From CAVQNQ01 sp963714205 (GTDB lineage: Bacteria > Acidobacteriota > Terriglobia > Bryobacterales > Bryobacteraceae), in contig CAVQNQ010000006.1 of NCBI GenBank assembly GCA_963714205.1, positions 62,001 to 126,000 of the forward strand: a stretch of DNA of 64,000 bases. Reading direction: 5' to 3'. A program made the position numbers and the translations under genes. The notes beneath the pieces were generated by a model, which was not told the origin of the DNA, made no database searches, and worked only from the letters and a program-made list of their open reading frames with translations. Numbering within the stretch: the first letter of the stretch is position 1; each line of letters begins with the position of its first letter. Of the stretch, positions 40,882 to 50,597 are shown in pieces.

Positions 40882-42344
40882 AATCCCTGTTGGCGTTCCT
40901 ATTGATGGCTTCGAGCGCCGTGGCGCAGATGCGCGTGATGGCGCTGCCCGCAAAGTCGCCGCTGGTGACCTTCCGAATCGTCTTTACGGCGGGATCGGCC
41001 TGCGACCCCACCGATAAGCCGGGGCTGGCCTACCTGACCGCCATGATGCTGGCGCAGGGCGGCACCAAGACCCAGACCTACCGCCAGATTCTAGACGCCC
41101 TGTTTCCCATGGCCTCTTCGCTGAGCGCCCAGGTGGATAAGGAGATGACCACCTTCGCGGGCGAGACCCATGTAGACAATCTGCAGGAATACTACGGCCT
41201 GGTGCGCGGGATGCTGCTCGATCCGGGCTGGCGCGAGGACGATTTCAAGCGCCTCAAGGACGCCGCCATCAACAACCTGCGCGTGACCCTGCGCGCCAAC
41301 GACGAGGAACTGGCCAAGGAGGTGCTGTACCAGAATATCTACGCCGGCACGCCCTACGAGCACTACTCCGCGGGCACGGCCGGCTCGCTGGAGAAGATGA
41401 CGCTCGACGACGTCAGGCATTTCTACGCCTCGCAGTACAGCCAGTCGCACCTGATTCTGGGAATCGCGGGCGGCTATTCGCCGTCATTTCTGGAGGCCAT
41501 GAAGCGCGATTTCCGCGCCCTGCCGGAAGGCGCGGGATTCCATCCGCGCAACCAGCCGATTAAGCCGATTGAGGCCAACCGGGCCGTGATCGTGGACAAG
41601 GATACGCGCTCGGTGGCGTTTTCGATCGGCTTTCCGATTCTGCTCACGCGGGCCTCGCCGGATTATCCGGCGCTGCTGGTGGCCACTTCGTTCCTGGGGC
41701 AGCATCGCATGAGCGGCGGCCGGCTCTACGACCGCATGCGCGAGCAGCGCGGTTTGAACTACGGCGATTACGCCTACATCGAATACTTCCCGAACGGCAT
41801 GTATCTGATGGAGCCCAGCCCCAACCTGGCGCGAACGCGGCAGATCTTTCAGATCTGGATCCGCCCGGTAGAGCCGCCCACGGCTGCATTCGCGCTGCGG
41901 CTGGGTCTCTACGAGCTGCACCGCCTGATCCAGCGGGGCCTGTCGGAAGAAGAGTTCGAGCGCTCGCGCGACTTCCTGACTAAGTACGTCAATGTTCTTA
42001 CGCGAACCAAGAGCGCCGAGCTCGGCTATGCCATCGACAGCTTGTATTACGGGATCCCGAATTACAACCTATACATCAAGACGGCGCTGGCCAAGCTTAC
42101 CCGCGAAGACGTGAACCGCGCCATCAAGCGGTATCTCCGCGCGGACAATCTGGTGATGGTGGCGGTCGCGAAGAACGGCGAGGAGCTGAGGAAGCAACTG
42201 GCCGGCGACGATCCTTCCCCCATGACTTATAACTCCCCCAAGCCGGCGGAGATCGCCGAGGAAGATAAGACGGTGGAGAAGTGGCCGCTGAATCTGAAGG
42301 CGGAGCATATCACGGTGGTGAAGGCGGACGAGGTGTTTCAGTAG
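40878..42344 (+). CDS. M16 family peptidase-like protein, non-catalytic subunit
   Basis: 488 residues with a signal peptide (1-17, ending AVAQ). The fold matches M16, but the HxxEH motif is replaced by L-A-Y-L-T-A-M at about 50-56, so it cannot bind catalytic zinc. The C-terminal domain retains E-Q-R-G-L-N-Y-G-D-Y-A-Y, the substrate-contacting region of M16 partners. It likely forms a clamp with the preceding catalytic subunit, as in mitochondrial processing peptidase and other bacterial M16B pairs. Confidence 0.9.
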   Translation: MKSLLAFLLMASSAVAQMRVMALPAKSPLVTFRIVFTAGSACDPTDKPGLAYLTAMMLAQGGTKTQTYRQILDALFPMASSLSAQVDKEMTTFAGETHVDNLQEYYGLVRGMLLDPGWREDDFKRLKDAAINNLRVTLRANDEELAKEVLYQNIYAGTPYEHYSAGTAGSLEKMTLDDVRHFYASQYSQSHLILGIAGGYSPSFLEAMKRDFRALPEGAGFHPRNQPIKPIEANRAVIVDKDTRSVAFSIGFPILLTRASPDYPALLVATSFLGQHRMSGGRLYDRMREQRGLNYGDYAYIEYFPNGMYLMEPSPNLARTRQIFQIWIRPVEPPTAAFALRLGLYELHRLIQRGLSEEEFERSRDFLTKYVNVLTRTKSAELGYAIDSLYYGIPNYNLYIKTALAKLTREDVNRAIKRYLRADNLVMVAVAKNGEELRKQLAGDDPSPMTYNSPKPAEIAEEDKTVEKWPLNLKAEHITVVKADEVFQ

Positions 42345-42363
42345 GGCCCGACGCTGGCTCCGC

Positions 42364-43755
42364 CTACTCCCAGCCCCCGCCCAAAGCCCGGTAAAGCTGC
42401 ACCACGTACTGAAGCTCCACGAGGCGCAGGCTCGCCAGTACGAGCTGGCCCTGGAACAGGCTGCGCTGCGCGTCCAACACTTGCAGGTAGCTATCGAGAC
42501 CGCCCTGGTAGCGCAGGGTCGAAAGCCGCACGCTCTCCGAGAGGGCGGTCACGAGCCGCTCCTGCTGGACGCGCTCGTCGCGCGTCCGGTCGTAGCCGAT
42601 GAGCGCGTCGGAAACCTCGCGCAGCGCGCCGTAGATAGCCTTCTGGTAGGCGGCCAGCATCTCCCTTTGCTGGGCTTCGGAGAGCCTCACCTGGTTACGG
42701 ATCTGGCCGGCGTGAAAGATCGGAGCTGTTACCGAGGGGCCGAAGGAATCCGTGCGCGCCGGACCGGTGAGGAGCAAGGATAACGCGCGGCTCTGCCCGC
42801 CCAGGAAGCCGGTCAGAGAGATGCTCGGAAAGTACAGTGCGCGCGCCGCGCCAATCTGCGCGTTGGCCGCAATCAAGTTCTCCTCGGCCTGGCGGATATC
42901 GGGCCGGCGCGCCAGCAGATCGGAAGGCAGGCCGGCTTGCAACTGGGGTGGCAGGGCAATCTGCTCGAGCGGCCGGCCGCGGAATTGCTCGGCAGGTGCG
43001 CCGCCTGCCAAGAGGCTGAGCGCGTCCTCGGTCTGCGCGATGTTGCGGCGCGTGGCTTCGAGGGCGGCCGTGGCGGTATAAAGGAGCTGCTGGGCCTGGG
43101 ACACATCCAGGCCGGAAGCCGCGCCCCGCTGCTGGCGCAGTTCCACCAGGCGCAGGTTGTCCAGGCCGGCGTCGCGGGTCTTGCCATCGATCTCCAGTTC
43201 GAGGTCCTCCTCGAGAAGCTGGAAATAGGTGCTGCTTACTTCGGCCACCAGGGACACCACCACGCCGCGCCGGCCTTCCTCGCTGGCCAGGTATTGCGCG
43301 CGCGCCGATTCGGTGAGGCGCCGCAGGCGTCCCCAGAGGTCCAGTTCCCAGGAGAGCGCGGCGCCGGCCTGCGTGTACGTAGCGCTCAGATTGGTTCCCG
43401 GCGCTATGAACGGGAACGACCCGATCGAGGAACTGCGCGTGGCGGCGAACTGCGCCTGGGCGTCCAGAAACGGGAAAATATTTGCGCGCGTGATGCCAAG
43501 CTGCGCGCGGGCTTCCGTAACGCGCTCGGCGGCGATGCGCAGGTCGAAATTCCGTTCCAGAGCCGTGGCAACGAGTTGTTTGAGCGCGTCGTCCTGGAAC
43601 AGGTCAAACCACTTGAGACCCGCGATGGAAGCCGCCGCCGCCGAAGATGCGCCACGGTAGGCATCCGGCAGCGGAACGGCCGGACGCTTGTAGTTGGGAC
43701 CCACGGCGCAGCCGCACAACAGCGCCGCCAGCAGGACGAGCGAAACGCGTCTCAT
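42364..43755 (-). CDS. NodT-type outer membrane efflux lipoprotein
   Basis: 463 residues. A lipobox ends at Cys near residue 16 (LLAALLCGC) followed by A-V-G-P-N-Y-K-R-P, the standard NodT/OprM N-terminus. Helical-hairpin repeats with R-R-P-D-I-R-Q-A-E-E-N-L-I-A-A-N-A-Q-I-G-A and L-R-Y-Q-G-G-L-D-S-Y-L-x-V-L-D-A-Q-R follow. It is the outer membrane channel of the RND pump just upstream, overlapping that gene's stop by 4 bp (ATGA). Confidence 0.94.
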   Translation of the reverse strand: MRRVSLVLLAALLCGCAVGPNYKRPAVPLPDAYRGASSAAAASIAGLKWFDLFQDDALKQLVATALERNFDLRIAAERVTEARAQLGITRANIFPFLDAQAQFAATRSSSIGSFPFIAPGTNLSATYTQAGAALSWELDLWGRLRRLTESARAQYLASEEGRRGVVVSLVAEVSSTYFQLLEEDLELEIDGKTRDAGLDNLRLVELRQQRGAASGLDVSQAQQLLYTATAALEATRRNIAQTEDALSLLAGGAPAEQFRGRPLEQIALPPQLQAGLPSDLLARRPDIRQAEENLIAANAQIGAARALYFPSISLTGFLGGQSRALSLLLTGPARTDSFGPSVTAPIFHAGQIRNQVRLSEAQQREMLAAYQKAIYGALREVSDALIGYDRTRDERVQQERLVTALSESVRLSTLRYQGGLDSYLQVLDAQRSLFQGQLVLASLRLVELQYVVQLYRALGGGWE

Positions 43756-46700
43756 TGGGCCGGTTCCGTCTCCGCGCCGGGGGCCGCCGAAGGCCGCGGC
43801 CGCCGCTCCACCAGGCCCTGTATCACCACGTAGAGCACCGGCACGATGAACACAGCCAGCAAGGTGGCCGCCAGCATCCCGCTGAAGACCGCCGTGCCCA
43901 GCGAGCGGCGCGCGCCGGAGCTGGCGCCGGTCGCGATCGCCAGCGGCGTCACGCCGAGGATGAAGGCGAAAGAGGTCATCAGGATAGGGCGTAGCCGCAG
44001 GCGCGCCGCCGTGAGCGCCGCCTCGCGGATGGACATCCCCTGCGCGTGGCTCTCGCGCGCGAACTCGACGATCAGGATGGCGTTCTTGGCGGCCAGCCCG
44101 ATCAGGGTTACGATGCCGATCTGCGTGTAGATGTCGTACGGGTAGTCGCGCAGATACACGCCCAGCAGCGCGCCGAACATGCCCAGCGGCAGCGAGAAGA
44201 GCACCGCCAGCGGAATCGACCAGCTTTCGTAGAGCGCCGCCAGAAACAGAAACACCAGCACGGAAGCGAAGCCGAAGATCATGGGTTCGTTCCCCTGCGC
44301 GAGCTTCTGCTGGTAGGTTGTGCCGGTCCATTCGTAGCCGTAGCCGGCCGGCAGGCGCGAGGCTAATTCTTCCATGGCCGCCACCGCCGCGCCGCTCGAA
44401 TAACCGTTTGCCGGACCTCCCAGGATCTGAATGGCGCGGAAACGGTTGTAGCGGTAGACCACGTCCGGGCCGGTGGTAGGCGAGACAGAGGCAAAAGTTC
44501 CCAGCGGCGCCATGTTGCCATCGCCTGCGCGCACGTAGTAGTGGTTGATATCGCCGGGCCGGCTGCGGAATTGCGGCTCGGCCTGAACGAGAACCTGCCA
44601 GGTGCGGCCGAAGGCGTTGAAGTCGTTCACATACAGGCCGCCCAGAAAGGTCTGCAAGGCGTTATAGGCATCCGCCACCGGAACGCCGAGGGTTTCGAGC
44701 TTGGCCAGATCCACGTTGACGTTGTAGGCCGGAACGTTGGCGCGGAAGGTGCTGATGACGTTAGCCAGTTCGGGACGCGAGCGGGTGGCATCCACCAGCG
44801 AATCGGCCACGCGCGCCAGCGATTCGGAGTCGCCGCCGGAGCGGTCTTCGAGCATGAACTGGAAACCGCCGGTGGTGCTGAGTCCGAGGATGGGCGGCAG
44901 CCCGAAGGCGAAGGTGAAGGCTTCCGGCACGTTATAGAAACCGGCCTGGGCGCGCGCCAGGATGGCCTCCAGTTGCTGGTCGCGCGAGCTGCGTTCGCCC
45001 CAGGGTTTCAGCGTGGCGATAACCGTCGCGACGTTCGAATTGGAGGTCTGAGTGGCGATATCGAGGCCGCCCAGAGTGAAGTAGGTCTGCCCGCCCGGGA
45101 CGCTGCCGATGACGTTCTCGATCTTGCGCGTGGCGGCATCGGTGCGGTCCATCGACGCGCCGTCCGGCAGCCGCACGGAAACGAAATAAGCGCCCTGGTC
45201 CTCATCCGGCAGGAAGCCGGCCGGCAAACGAGAATAGATCAGCATGGCCGCGCCCGTGAAGATGGCCAGCCCGGCCAGCGCCATGACGGTCCGGCGGCTT
45301 AGAAACGTGACGGTGGTGAGGTAGCGGTCCGTGGTCCATCTGAACGCGCGATTAAAGCCGCCGAACAGCGGCGCGAGCAGGCTGCGCGATTTCCCTTTGG
45401 GCCGCAGCAGAATGGCGCTCAACGCGGGACTAAGCGAAAGCGCGTTGAAAGCCGAGAGCAGCACGGAAGTGGCAATCGTGAGGGCGAACTGCTTGTAGAT
45501 CTGGCCGCTGATGCCGCCCAGAAATGCCACTGGGATGAAGACGGCCGCCAGGATGAAGGCGATCGCCACCACCGGCGCGGAGACTTCGCTCATGGCCTTC
45601 TCGGTGGCCTCGCGCGGGGGCATGCCCTCGTCGATGTGGCGCTGCACGGCCTCCACTACCACGATGGAATCGTCCACCACGATCCCGATCGCCAGCACCA
45701 GGCCGAACATACTGGTGATGTTGATCGTGAATCCCAGAATCGGGAACAGCGCGAAGGTGCCCACCACAGCCACCGGCACGGTCAGCAGCGGGATCAGCGT
45801 GGCACGCCAGTTCTGCAAGAAGACGAAAACTACCAGGATGACCAGCCCGATGGCCACCAGCAGCGTGACGGCCACATCCTTGATAGCCTCGCGAACGAAC
45901 ATGGTGGAATCGTAGGGGATCACGTAGTCGATTCCCGCCGGGAAGCTGCGTTTGGCCTGCTCCATGTAAGCGCGCACGCTATTGGCCGTTTCGACGGCGT
46001 TGGCGCCGGGCGAAAGGTACAGGATCACGTTGCCCGAGGGCCGCCCGTTGAGGCGGCTGAAGCCGCTGTAGGAGAGCGCGCCCAAGTCGGAATGGCCCAC
46101 GTCGCGAATGCGCACCAGCGCCGCGCCCGCCTGCGCCCGCAGGATGATGTCGTCGAACTGGCCGGGGTTGACGAGGCGGCCCGGCGCGTTGAGCGAGTAT
46201 TGGAAATCGGTGCCGGGCGGCGCGGGCGGCTGGCCCGTGGCGCCGGCGGGATTCTGGCGGTTCTGCGCCGTGATCGCGTTGGCCATATCGGTGGCGGTCA
46301 GCCCCAGCTTGGCCATCTTATCGGGGTTCACCCACACCCGCATCGAGTAAATAAACGAATTGCCAAGGCGCGAATCGCCGATCCCCGGCAGGCTGCCAAG
46401 CTGGTTAACGAAGTTGATCTGCCCGTAGTTGGACAGGAACAGCGAGTCGTAGCGGTTGTCGGTGGCCACCAGGCTGACCGCCATCAGGAAGGCGCTTGAA
46501 ACCTTCTTCACGGTGACGCCCTGGCGCTGCACCTCGGGCGGCAGGCGCGGCATCGCAATGCTGACACGGTTCTGCGTCTGCACCGCGGCGATATCCGGAT
46601 TGGTGCCCAGCTTGAACGTCACGTTGATGGTGAGGGTGCCGTTGTTGGCGCTGCTAGAGAGATAGTAGAGCATCCCATCGAGTCCCACGAGCTGCTCCTC

Positions 46701-46895
46701 GATGGGCTGGGCCACGGTCTTCTCGAGATCCTGCGCGTTGCCGCCCAGATATTGCGCGGTGATCTGCACCACCGGCGGGACCACCTCCGGGTAGGTGGCG
46801 ATGGGCAGGCTGGGGATGGCCACCGCGCCCAGGATGACGATCACGATGGCGATGACCATCGCGAATACCGGCCGGTTAATGAAAAATCGAGCCAC
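43752..46895 (-). CDS. RND multidrug efflux permease (AcrB/MexB-type, HAE1)
   Basis: 1047 residues, full length for HAE1 RND pumps. N-terminal MARFFINRPVFAMVIAIVIV, the first helix, is followed by the porter domains. The central transmembrane segment has G-I-V-V-D-D-S-I-V-V-V-E-A with the paired Asp residues of the proton relay, and the C-terminal helices have A-A-K-N-A-I-L-I-V-E-F-A. It exports hydrophobic drugs or metabolites using proton motive force. It starts 5 bp after the fusion protein stop and is the second gene of the operon. Confidence 0.95.
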   Translation of the reverse strand: MARFFINRPVFAMVIAIVIVILGAVAIPSLPIATYPEVVPPVVQITAQYLGGNAQDLEKTVAQPIEEQLVGLDGMLYYLSSSANNGTLTINVTFKLGTNPDIAAVQTQNRVSIAMPRLPPEVQRQGVTVKKVSSAFLMAVSLVATDNRYDSLFLSNYGQINFVNQLGSLPGIGDSRLGNSFIYSMRVWVNPDKMAKLGLTATDMANAITAQNRQNPAGATGQPPAPPGTDFQYSLNAPGRLVNPGQFDDIILRAQAGAALVRIRDVGHSDLGALSYSGFSRLNGRPSGNVILYLSPGANAVETANSVRAYMEQAKRSFPAGIDYVIPYDSTMFVREAIKDVAVTLLVAIGLVILVVFVFLQNWRATLIPLLTVPVAVVGTFALFPILGFTINITSMFGLVLAIGIVVDDSIVVVEAVQRHIDEGMPPREATEKAMSEVSAPVVAIAFILAAVFIPVAFLGGISGQIYKQFALTIATSVLLSAFNALSLSPALSAILLRPKGKSRSLLAPLFGGFNRAFRWTTDRYLTTVTFLSRRTVMALAGLAIFTGAAMLIYSRLPAGFLPDEDQGAYFVSVRLPDGASMDRTDAATRKIENVIGSVPGGQTYFTLGGLDIATQTSNSNVATVIATLKPWGERSSRDQQLEAILARAQAGFYNVPEAFTFAFGLPPILGLSTTGGFQFMLEDRSGGDSESLARVADSLVDATRSRPELANVISTFRANVPAYNVNVDLAKLETLGVPVADAYNALQTFLGGLYVNDFNAFGRTWQVLVQAEPQFRSRPGDINHYYVRAGDGNMAPLGTFASVSPTTGPDVVYRYNRFRAIQILGGPANGYSSGAAVAAMEELASRLPAGYGYEWTGTTYQQKLAQGNEPMIFGFASVLVFLFLAALYESWSIPLAVLFSLPLGMFGALLGVYLRDYPYDIYTQIGIVTLIGLAAKNAILIVEFARESHAQGMSIREAALTAARLRLRPILMTSFAFILGVTPLAIATGASSGARRSLGTAVFSGMLAATLLAVFIVPVLYVVIQGLVERRPRPSAAPGAETEPAQ

Positions 46896-46900
46896 CCCGC

Positions 46901-48184
46901 TTACCCGCCGTGCTTCCCCGCCCCGCGATACGGCAAGGGGCGAACCGTCATGCCGGGCCGCACGCGGAGCTGCCCTTCCACGATCACGCGGTCGCCGGCC
47001 GCCAGCCCCTGGTTGACGATCCAGGATTCACCGACACGCTCGCCGGTGCTCACGGCACGAGCCTCAACTTTGTTGCCGGGCCCTACCGTATAGACCGTCT
47101 GCGTGCTCTGTACCTGCTGCACGGCCCTCTGCGGCACCAGGATCACGTTCGCGCGCTCCTCGGCCACAAAGCGCACGCGGCCGAATTGCCCGGGCAGCAG
47201 GGTGTGGCGCGGGTTGGGGAAGCGGGCCTGTAATTCCAGCGTGCCGGTTTTCGGATCCACCTGGTTTTGGGTGTTTTCGATTTGCCCCCGGTTAGGGAAG
47301 ACGGTCTCGTCGGCCAGCACCAGTTCGAGCGGCGCCTGTTCCGGCGCGCGCTCGCTGAGACGCCGCCGGAAGGCCAGGTACTCGGCTTCGCTGATGTTGA
47401 AGCGCACCCATATCGGGTCGAGCGGCACGATGGTGGTGAGCGGCTGGGCTGCGGCCGGCGTCACCAGACCGCCCACGGGAACCATGGTGTCCCCCACCAG
47501 CCCGCTGATGGGCGCGCGGATGGTGCCGTATTCCAGGTTGAGGTTGGCGTTTTCGAAGGCGCCACGCAGGGCTTCCACGTGGCCCTGGTTGGAATCGATC
47601 TGCGTCTTGGTGGAGAGCCGCGCTTGATCCACGCTGGCCTGGTTGGCGCGAAGATTGGCTTCGGCGGCGCTCCGTGCGGCGGTGGCGGCGTCCAGGTCCT
47701 GTTTGGGAGCGGCGTTTTGCTCGACCAGAGGCTTGATCCGTTCGTAATCCTGCTGGGCCTTGATCAGGTTGGCCTGGGCTGCCGCCAGGTTGGCTTCGGC
47801 CTGCAGGAGCGAGACCTGCTGGCGGGCGAACTCCAGATCCGCCTCGCTCTGCTGGAGATTGCCGGCCGCCTGCCGCACCGCGGCCTGGTAGGGCCGCAGG
47901 TCGAGGACGTAGAGTACCTGCCCCTCGTGAACCTCCGAACCGGGCTGGAAGAGCCACTTCTCGATGTAGCCCTCCACTCGGCCGCGCACTTCCACCTGGT
48001 TGCGGGCATAGGTCTGGGCCGGATACTCGGCATAAATGGGCACGGTCGCCGCAGCCACCTCGGTCACTTCGACGGGCGGCGGAGGAGGCGCGGCGGCCCG
48101 GTTCTGCGCCTGCGAATTGCAGCCGGTTGCGGCAGCCAGGGCGAAGAGCAGGGCCAGCGGCAGGTAATGGTCCTGGAGGTACAC
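46901..48184 (-). CDS. RND efflux membrane fusion protein (AcrA/MexA-type)
   Basis: 427 residues. A lipoprotein-like signal ends at Cys near residue 22 (AAATGCNS), followed by a Pro-rich linker. The lipoyl and coiled-coil segments (GYIEKWLFQPGSEVHEGQVLYVLD; LNLEYGTIRAPISGLVGD) and the beta-barrel (V-R-F-N-I-S-E-A-E-Y) are typical. The start is GTG 48184 with no clear Shine-Dalgarno. First gene of the mfp-rnd-omf operon; no dedicated regulator lies beside it. Confidence 0.93.
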   Translation of the reverse strand: MYLQDHYLPLALLFALAAATGCNSQAQNRAAAPPPPPVEVTEVAAATVPIYAEYPAQTYARNQVEVRGRVEGYIEKWLFQPGSEVHEGQVLYVLDLRPYQAAVRQAAGNLQQSEADLEFARQQVSLLQAEANLAAAQANLIKAQQDYERIKPLVEQNAAPKQDLDAATAARSAAEANLRANQASVDQARLSTKTQIDSNQGHVEALRGAFENANLNLEYGTIRAPISGLVGDTMVPVGGLVTPAAAQPLTTIVPLDPIWVRFNISEAEYLAFRRRLSERAPEQAPLELVLADETVFPNRGQIENTQNQVDPKTGTLELQARFPNPRHTLLPGQFGRVRFVAEERANVILVPQRAVQQVQSTQTVYTVGPGNKVEARAVSTGERVGESWIVNQGLAAGDRVIVEGQLRVRPGMTVRPLPYRGAGKHGG

Positions 48185-48252
48185 GTCAATGTGATGCCGG
48201 AACCGGGCGGAAAGACCCGCACCGGGATCTGGATTGGTATGCTGTACGTTCT

Positions 48253-48735
48253 ATGGAACTCAAAACCGTGCCCCTCGAGATTCCCGAGGGAGGGAACCTG
48301 ATCCTGGGCCAGACCCACTTCATCAAGACGGTGGAGGACGTCTACGAAGCCATCGTCAACACCGTGCCGGGGATGAAATTCGGGGTTGCCTTCAACGAGG
48401 CTTCCGGTCCCTGCCTCACGCGCGTGGACGGCAACGACGAGGGCCTTCAGGCTCTGGCGGCGCGCAACGCCACGGCGCTGGCGGCCGGCCACATTTTTGT
48501 AGTGGCGCTGCGCGAGGGCTATCCAATCAATGTGCTGGGGCGCATCAAGGACGTCCCGGAGGTCTGTTCGATCTTCTGCGCCACGGCCAATCCGGCGCAG
48601 GCGGTGGTAGCGGAAAGCGAACAGGGCCGCGGCGTGCTCGGGGTGATCGATGGATTCCCGCCCAAAGGCGTCGAGACCGCCGCGGATGCCGAAACGCGGC
48701 GCGGTTTCCTGCGCATGATCGGCTACAAGCGTTGA
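48253..48735 (+). CDS. Adenosine-specific kinase family protein (COG1839)
   Basis: 160 residues. The sequence follows the family pattern with PEGGNLILGQTHFIKTVEDVYEAI, GVAFNEASGPCLTR and ATANPAQVVVA-like (ATANPAQAVVA) motifs. Archaeal members bind adenosine or AMP, and one was described as an adenosine-specific kinase; the physiological role in bacteria is not well defined. ATG 48253 is divergent from the RND operon (68 bp) and the stop abuts the histidine kinase stop. Confidence 0.85.
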   Translation: MELKTVPLEIPEGGNLILGQTHFIKTVEDVYEAIVNTVPGMKFGVAFNEASGPCLTRVDGNDEGLQALAARNATALAAGHIFVVALREGYPINVLGRIKDVPEVCSIFCATANPAQAVVAESEQGRGVLGVIDGFPPKGVETAADAETRRGFLRMIGYKR

Positions 48736-50502
48736 TCAGAGCACGGACGCGATCTTCTCGGCCAGCTGCCGCGAGGTGTACGGCTTTTGCAGGTACGCCG
48801 CGACGGCCTTCTCACTGAAGCGGGCCGCGGCTTCGCGATGGTCGTAGCCCGTCGAGACGATCACCCGCAGCTCCGGGTGCGCCTCCAGGATGCCGTCGAT
48901 GGCTTCCTCGCCGCTCATCACCGGCATAGTGAAATCGAGCAGCACCACGCCGATCTCGGGATGCCGCCGGACCTTGTCGATGGCCTCCTGGCCGTCCGAG
49001 GCCAGCAGCACCCGATAGCCCCGGATCTGCAGCGTGGCCTCCGCGGTGCGCCGGACCACCTCCTCGTCGTCCACCACCAGGACTGTGATTGGGCCCGCGC
49101 TTGGGCCTGCCTGGGTGGCCATCGCCTGCGGGACCAGCACCGGTTGGGCCGCCGGGAAGGAGACGTGAAACGTGCTGCCCTGGTCCGGCGCGCTGGTCAC
49201 CTCAATGGTAGCCTTGTGGGCGCGTACGATCCCCGCCACGGCCGCCAACCCCAGCCCCCGGCCGGTGAACTTAGTGGTGAAGAATGGATCGAAGATGCGG
49301 GACTTGGTTTCGGCATCCATGCCGGTGCCGGTATCGCGAACCTCCAAAACGGCGGCGCCGCCTTTGCCCATGCGGGTTTCGACATGGATTTCGCCGGCGT
49401 TATCGCCGATCGCTTCGGCCGCGTTGCTGACCAGGTTGAGGACGATTTGCTCGACCTGGCTGGCATCGGCTTCGATGGGCGGCAGACCGGCAGCCAGCTT
49501 CACGCTGAGGCTGACCTGCTTCGGAACGGCAGACTCGATCAGGCCGCGGAATCCCTCGACCATGCTGGAAAGTTCCGTCCGCTGCATATAGTGGCGGGCC
49601 TTGCCGGAATAGGCGAGCAACTGGCGCGTGAGCTCGGCCGCGCGCTGGCTGGAGCGCACGATGTCGTCAAGCCTGTCCCGGAACGGGCTGGTGGGGGGCA
49701 GTTCACCTAGAATCAGGCTGGCATTCCCCAGGATTCCGGTGAGGAGATTGTTGAAATCGTGGGCCACGCCGGCCGCCAGCGTGCCGATGGTCTCGAATTT
49801 CTGGCTTTCGCGGAACTGCTCTTCGAGCCGGCGCCTTTCGGTGACGTCGCCGGCGATGCACACGGCGCCGGTCGCCTGGCCGGCTTCGTTGAAGATGGGG
49901 TCCACGGTGATGTCGAGGAGTTTCGAGGCGAACTCGATCTCAAGAGCCTCGCGCTGGCGGCTCTGGAGAGCTTTGGAGAACGGTCCCCGGACAGCGGGCA
50001 GGTACGCCCATAGAGTGTCCAGACCGGTCGCCGAGGCGCCCCGCGGAGGTGGCGCCAGCCGCGGGAAGCTCCGGTTGAGGCGTACGATGCGCCCTTCGGC
50101 ATCCACCAGCGCGATGCCATCGCCGATGGAATCGAAAGTCGCCTCCCATTCGTGCGCCGGCCACCGCTCGGGTCCTTCGGCCTGATGCGCGTGCAGCATC
50201 GCGTCGATGGTCGCCACCAGCGCTTCCGGCTCGGATGGGGCGGCGATGTGCAACACCGGAATGCGGCACGTGACCGGATCGGATTTCAGGATGCGGCAGA
50301 CTTCCAGCCCGCTCATGTCGGGAAGGCCGGCGTCCAGCAGCACCAGGTCCGGGAATTCCGCGCGGGCCGTACACAGGGCTTCGGCTCCGCGGGACGCCTC
50401 CCGCACGCGGAAGCCGTGGAGTTCCAGAATTCGGGTCACCCCGCTCCGGCACATTTCGTCGCCATCCGCGTTAAGAATGACAGGGCGAGGATCTGACGGC
50501 AT
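48736..50502 (-). CDS. Hybrid histidine kinase: REC-PAS-HisKA-HATPase-REC
   Basis: 588 residues, no membrane helix, so a cytoplasmic sensor. The receiver at about 7-120 has its phosphoacceptor Asp in LVLLDAGLPDMSG. A PAS domain lies at about 135-245. The HisKA box is GVAHDFNNLLTGI, followed by an ATPase with NLVSNAAEAIGDNAG and DTGTGMD and a GLGLAAV G-box. A second receiver (TVLVVDDEE... LLDFTMPVMSGEEA) ends the protein. ATG 50502 is chosen because the first receiver starts right after it. No response regulator or target gene adjoins it; the signal is unknown. Confidence 0.9.
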   Translation of the reverse strand: MPSDPRPVILNADGDEMCRSGVTRILELHGFRVREASRGAEALCTARAEFPDLVLLDAGLPDMSGLEVCRILKSDPVTCRIPVLHIAAPSEPEALVATIDAMLHAHQAEGPERWPAHEWEATFDSIGDGIALVDAEGRIVRLNRSFPRLAPPPRGASATGLDTLWAYLPAVRGPFSKALQSRQREALEIEFASKLLDITVDPIFNEAGQATGAVCIAGDVTERRRLEEQFRESQKFETIGTLAAGVAHDFNNLLTGILGNASLILGELPPTSPFRDRLDDIVRSSQRAAELTRQLLAYSGKARHYMQRTELSSMVEGFRGLIESAVPKQVSLSVKLAAGLPPIEADASQVEQIVLNLVSNAAEAIGDNAGEIHVETRMGKGGAAVLEVRDTGTGMDAETKSRIFDPFFTTKFTGRGLGLAAVAGIVRAHKATIEVTSAPDQGSTFHVSFPAAQPVLVPQAMATQAGPSAGPITVLVVDDEEVVRRTAEATLQIRGYRVLLASDGQEAIDKVRRHPEIGVVLLDFTMPVMSGEEAIDGILEAHPELRVIVSTGYDHREAAARFSEKAVAAYLQKPYTSRQLAEKIASVL

Positions 50503-50597
50503 AGGCGGCGCTACCTTAGAAACCCTGGATTGAGGATGCCTTGAGTATACCAGCACCCCGCGATCGCAGCAGGCGTAAATTACTAGAACTCCGGTTT

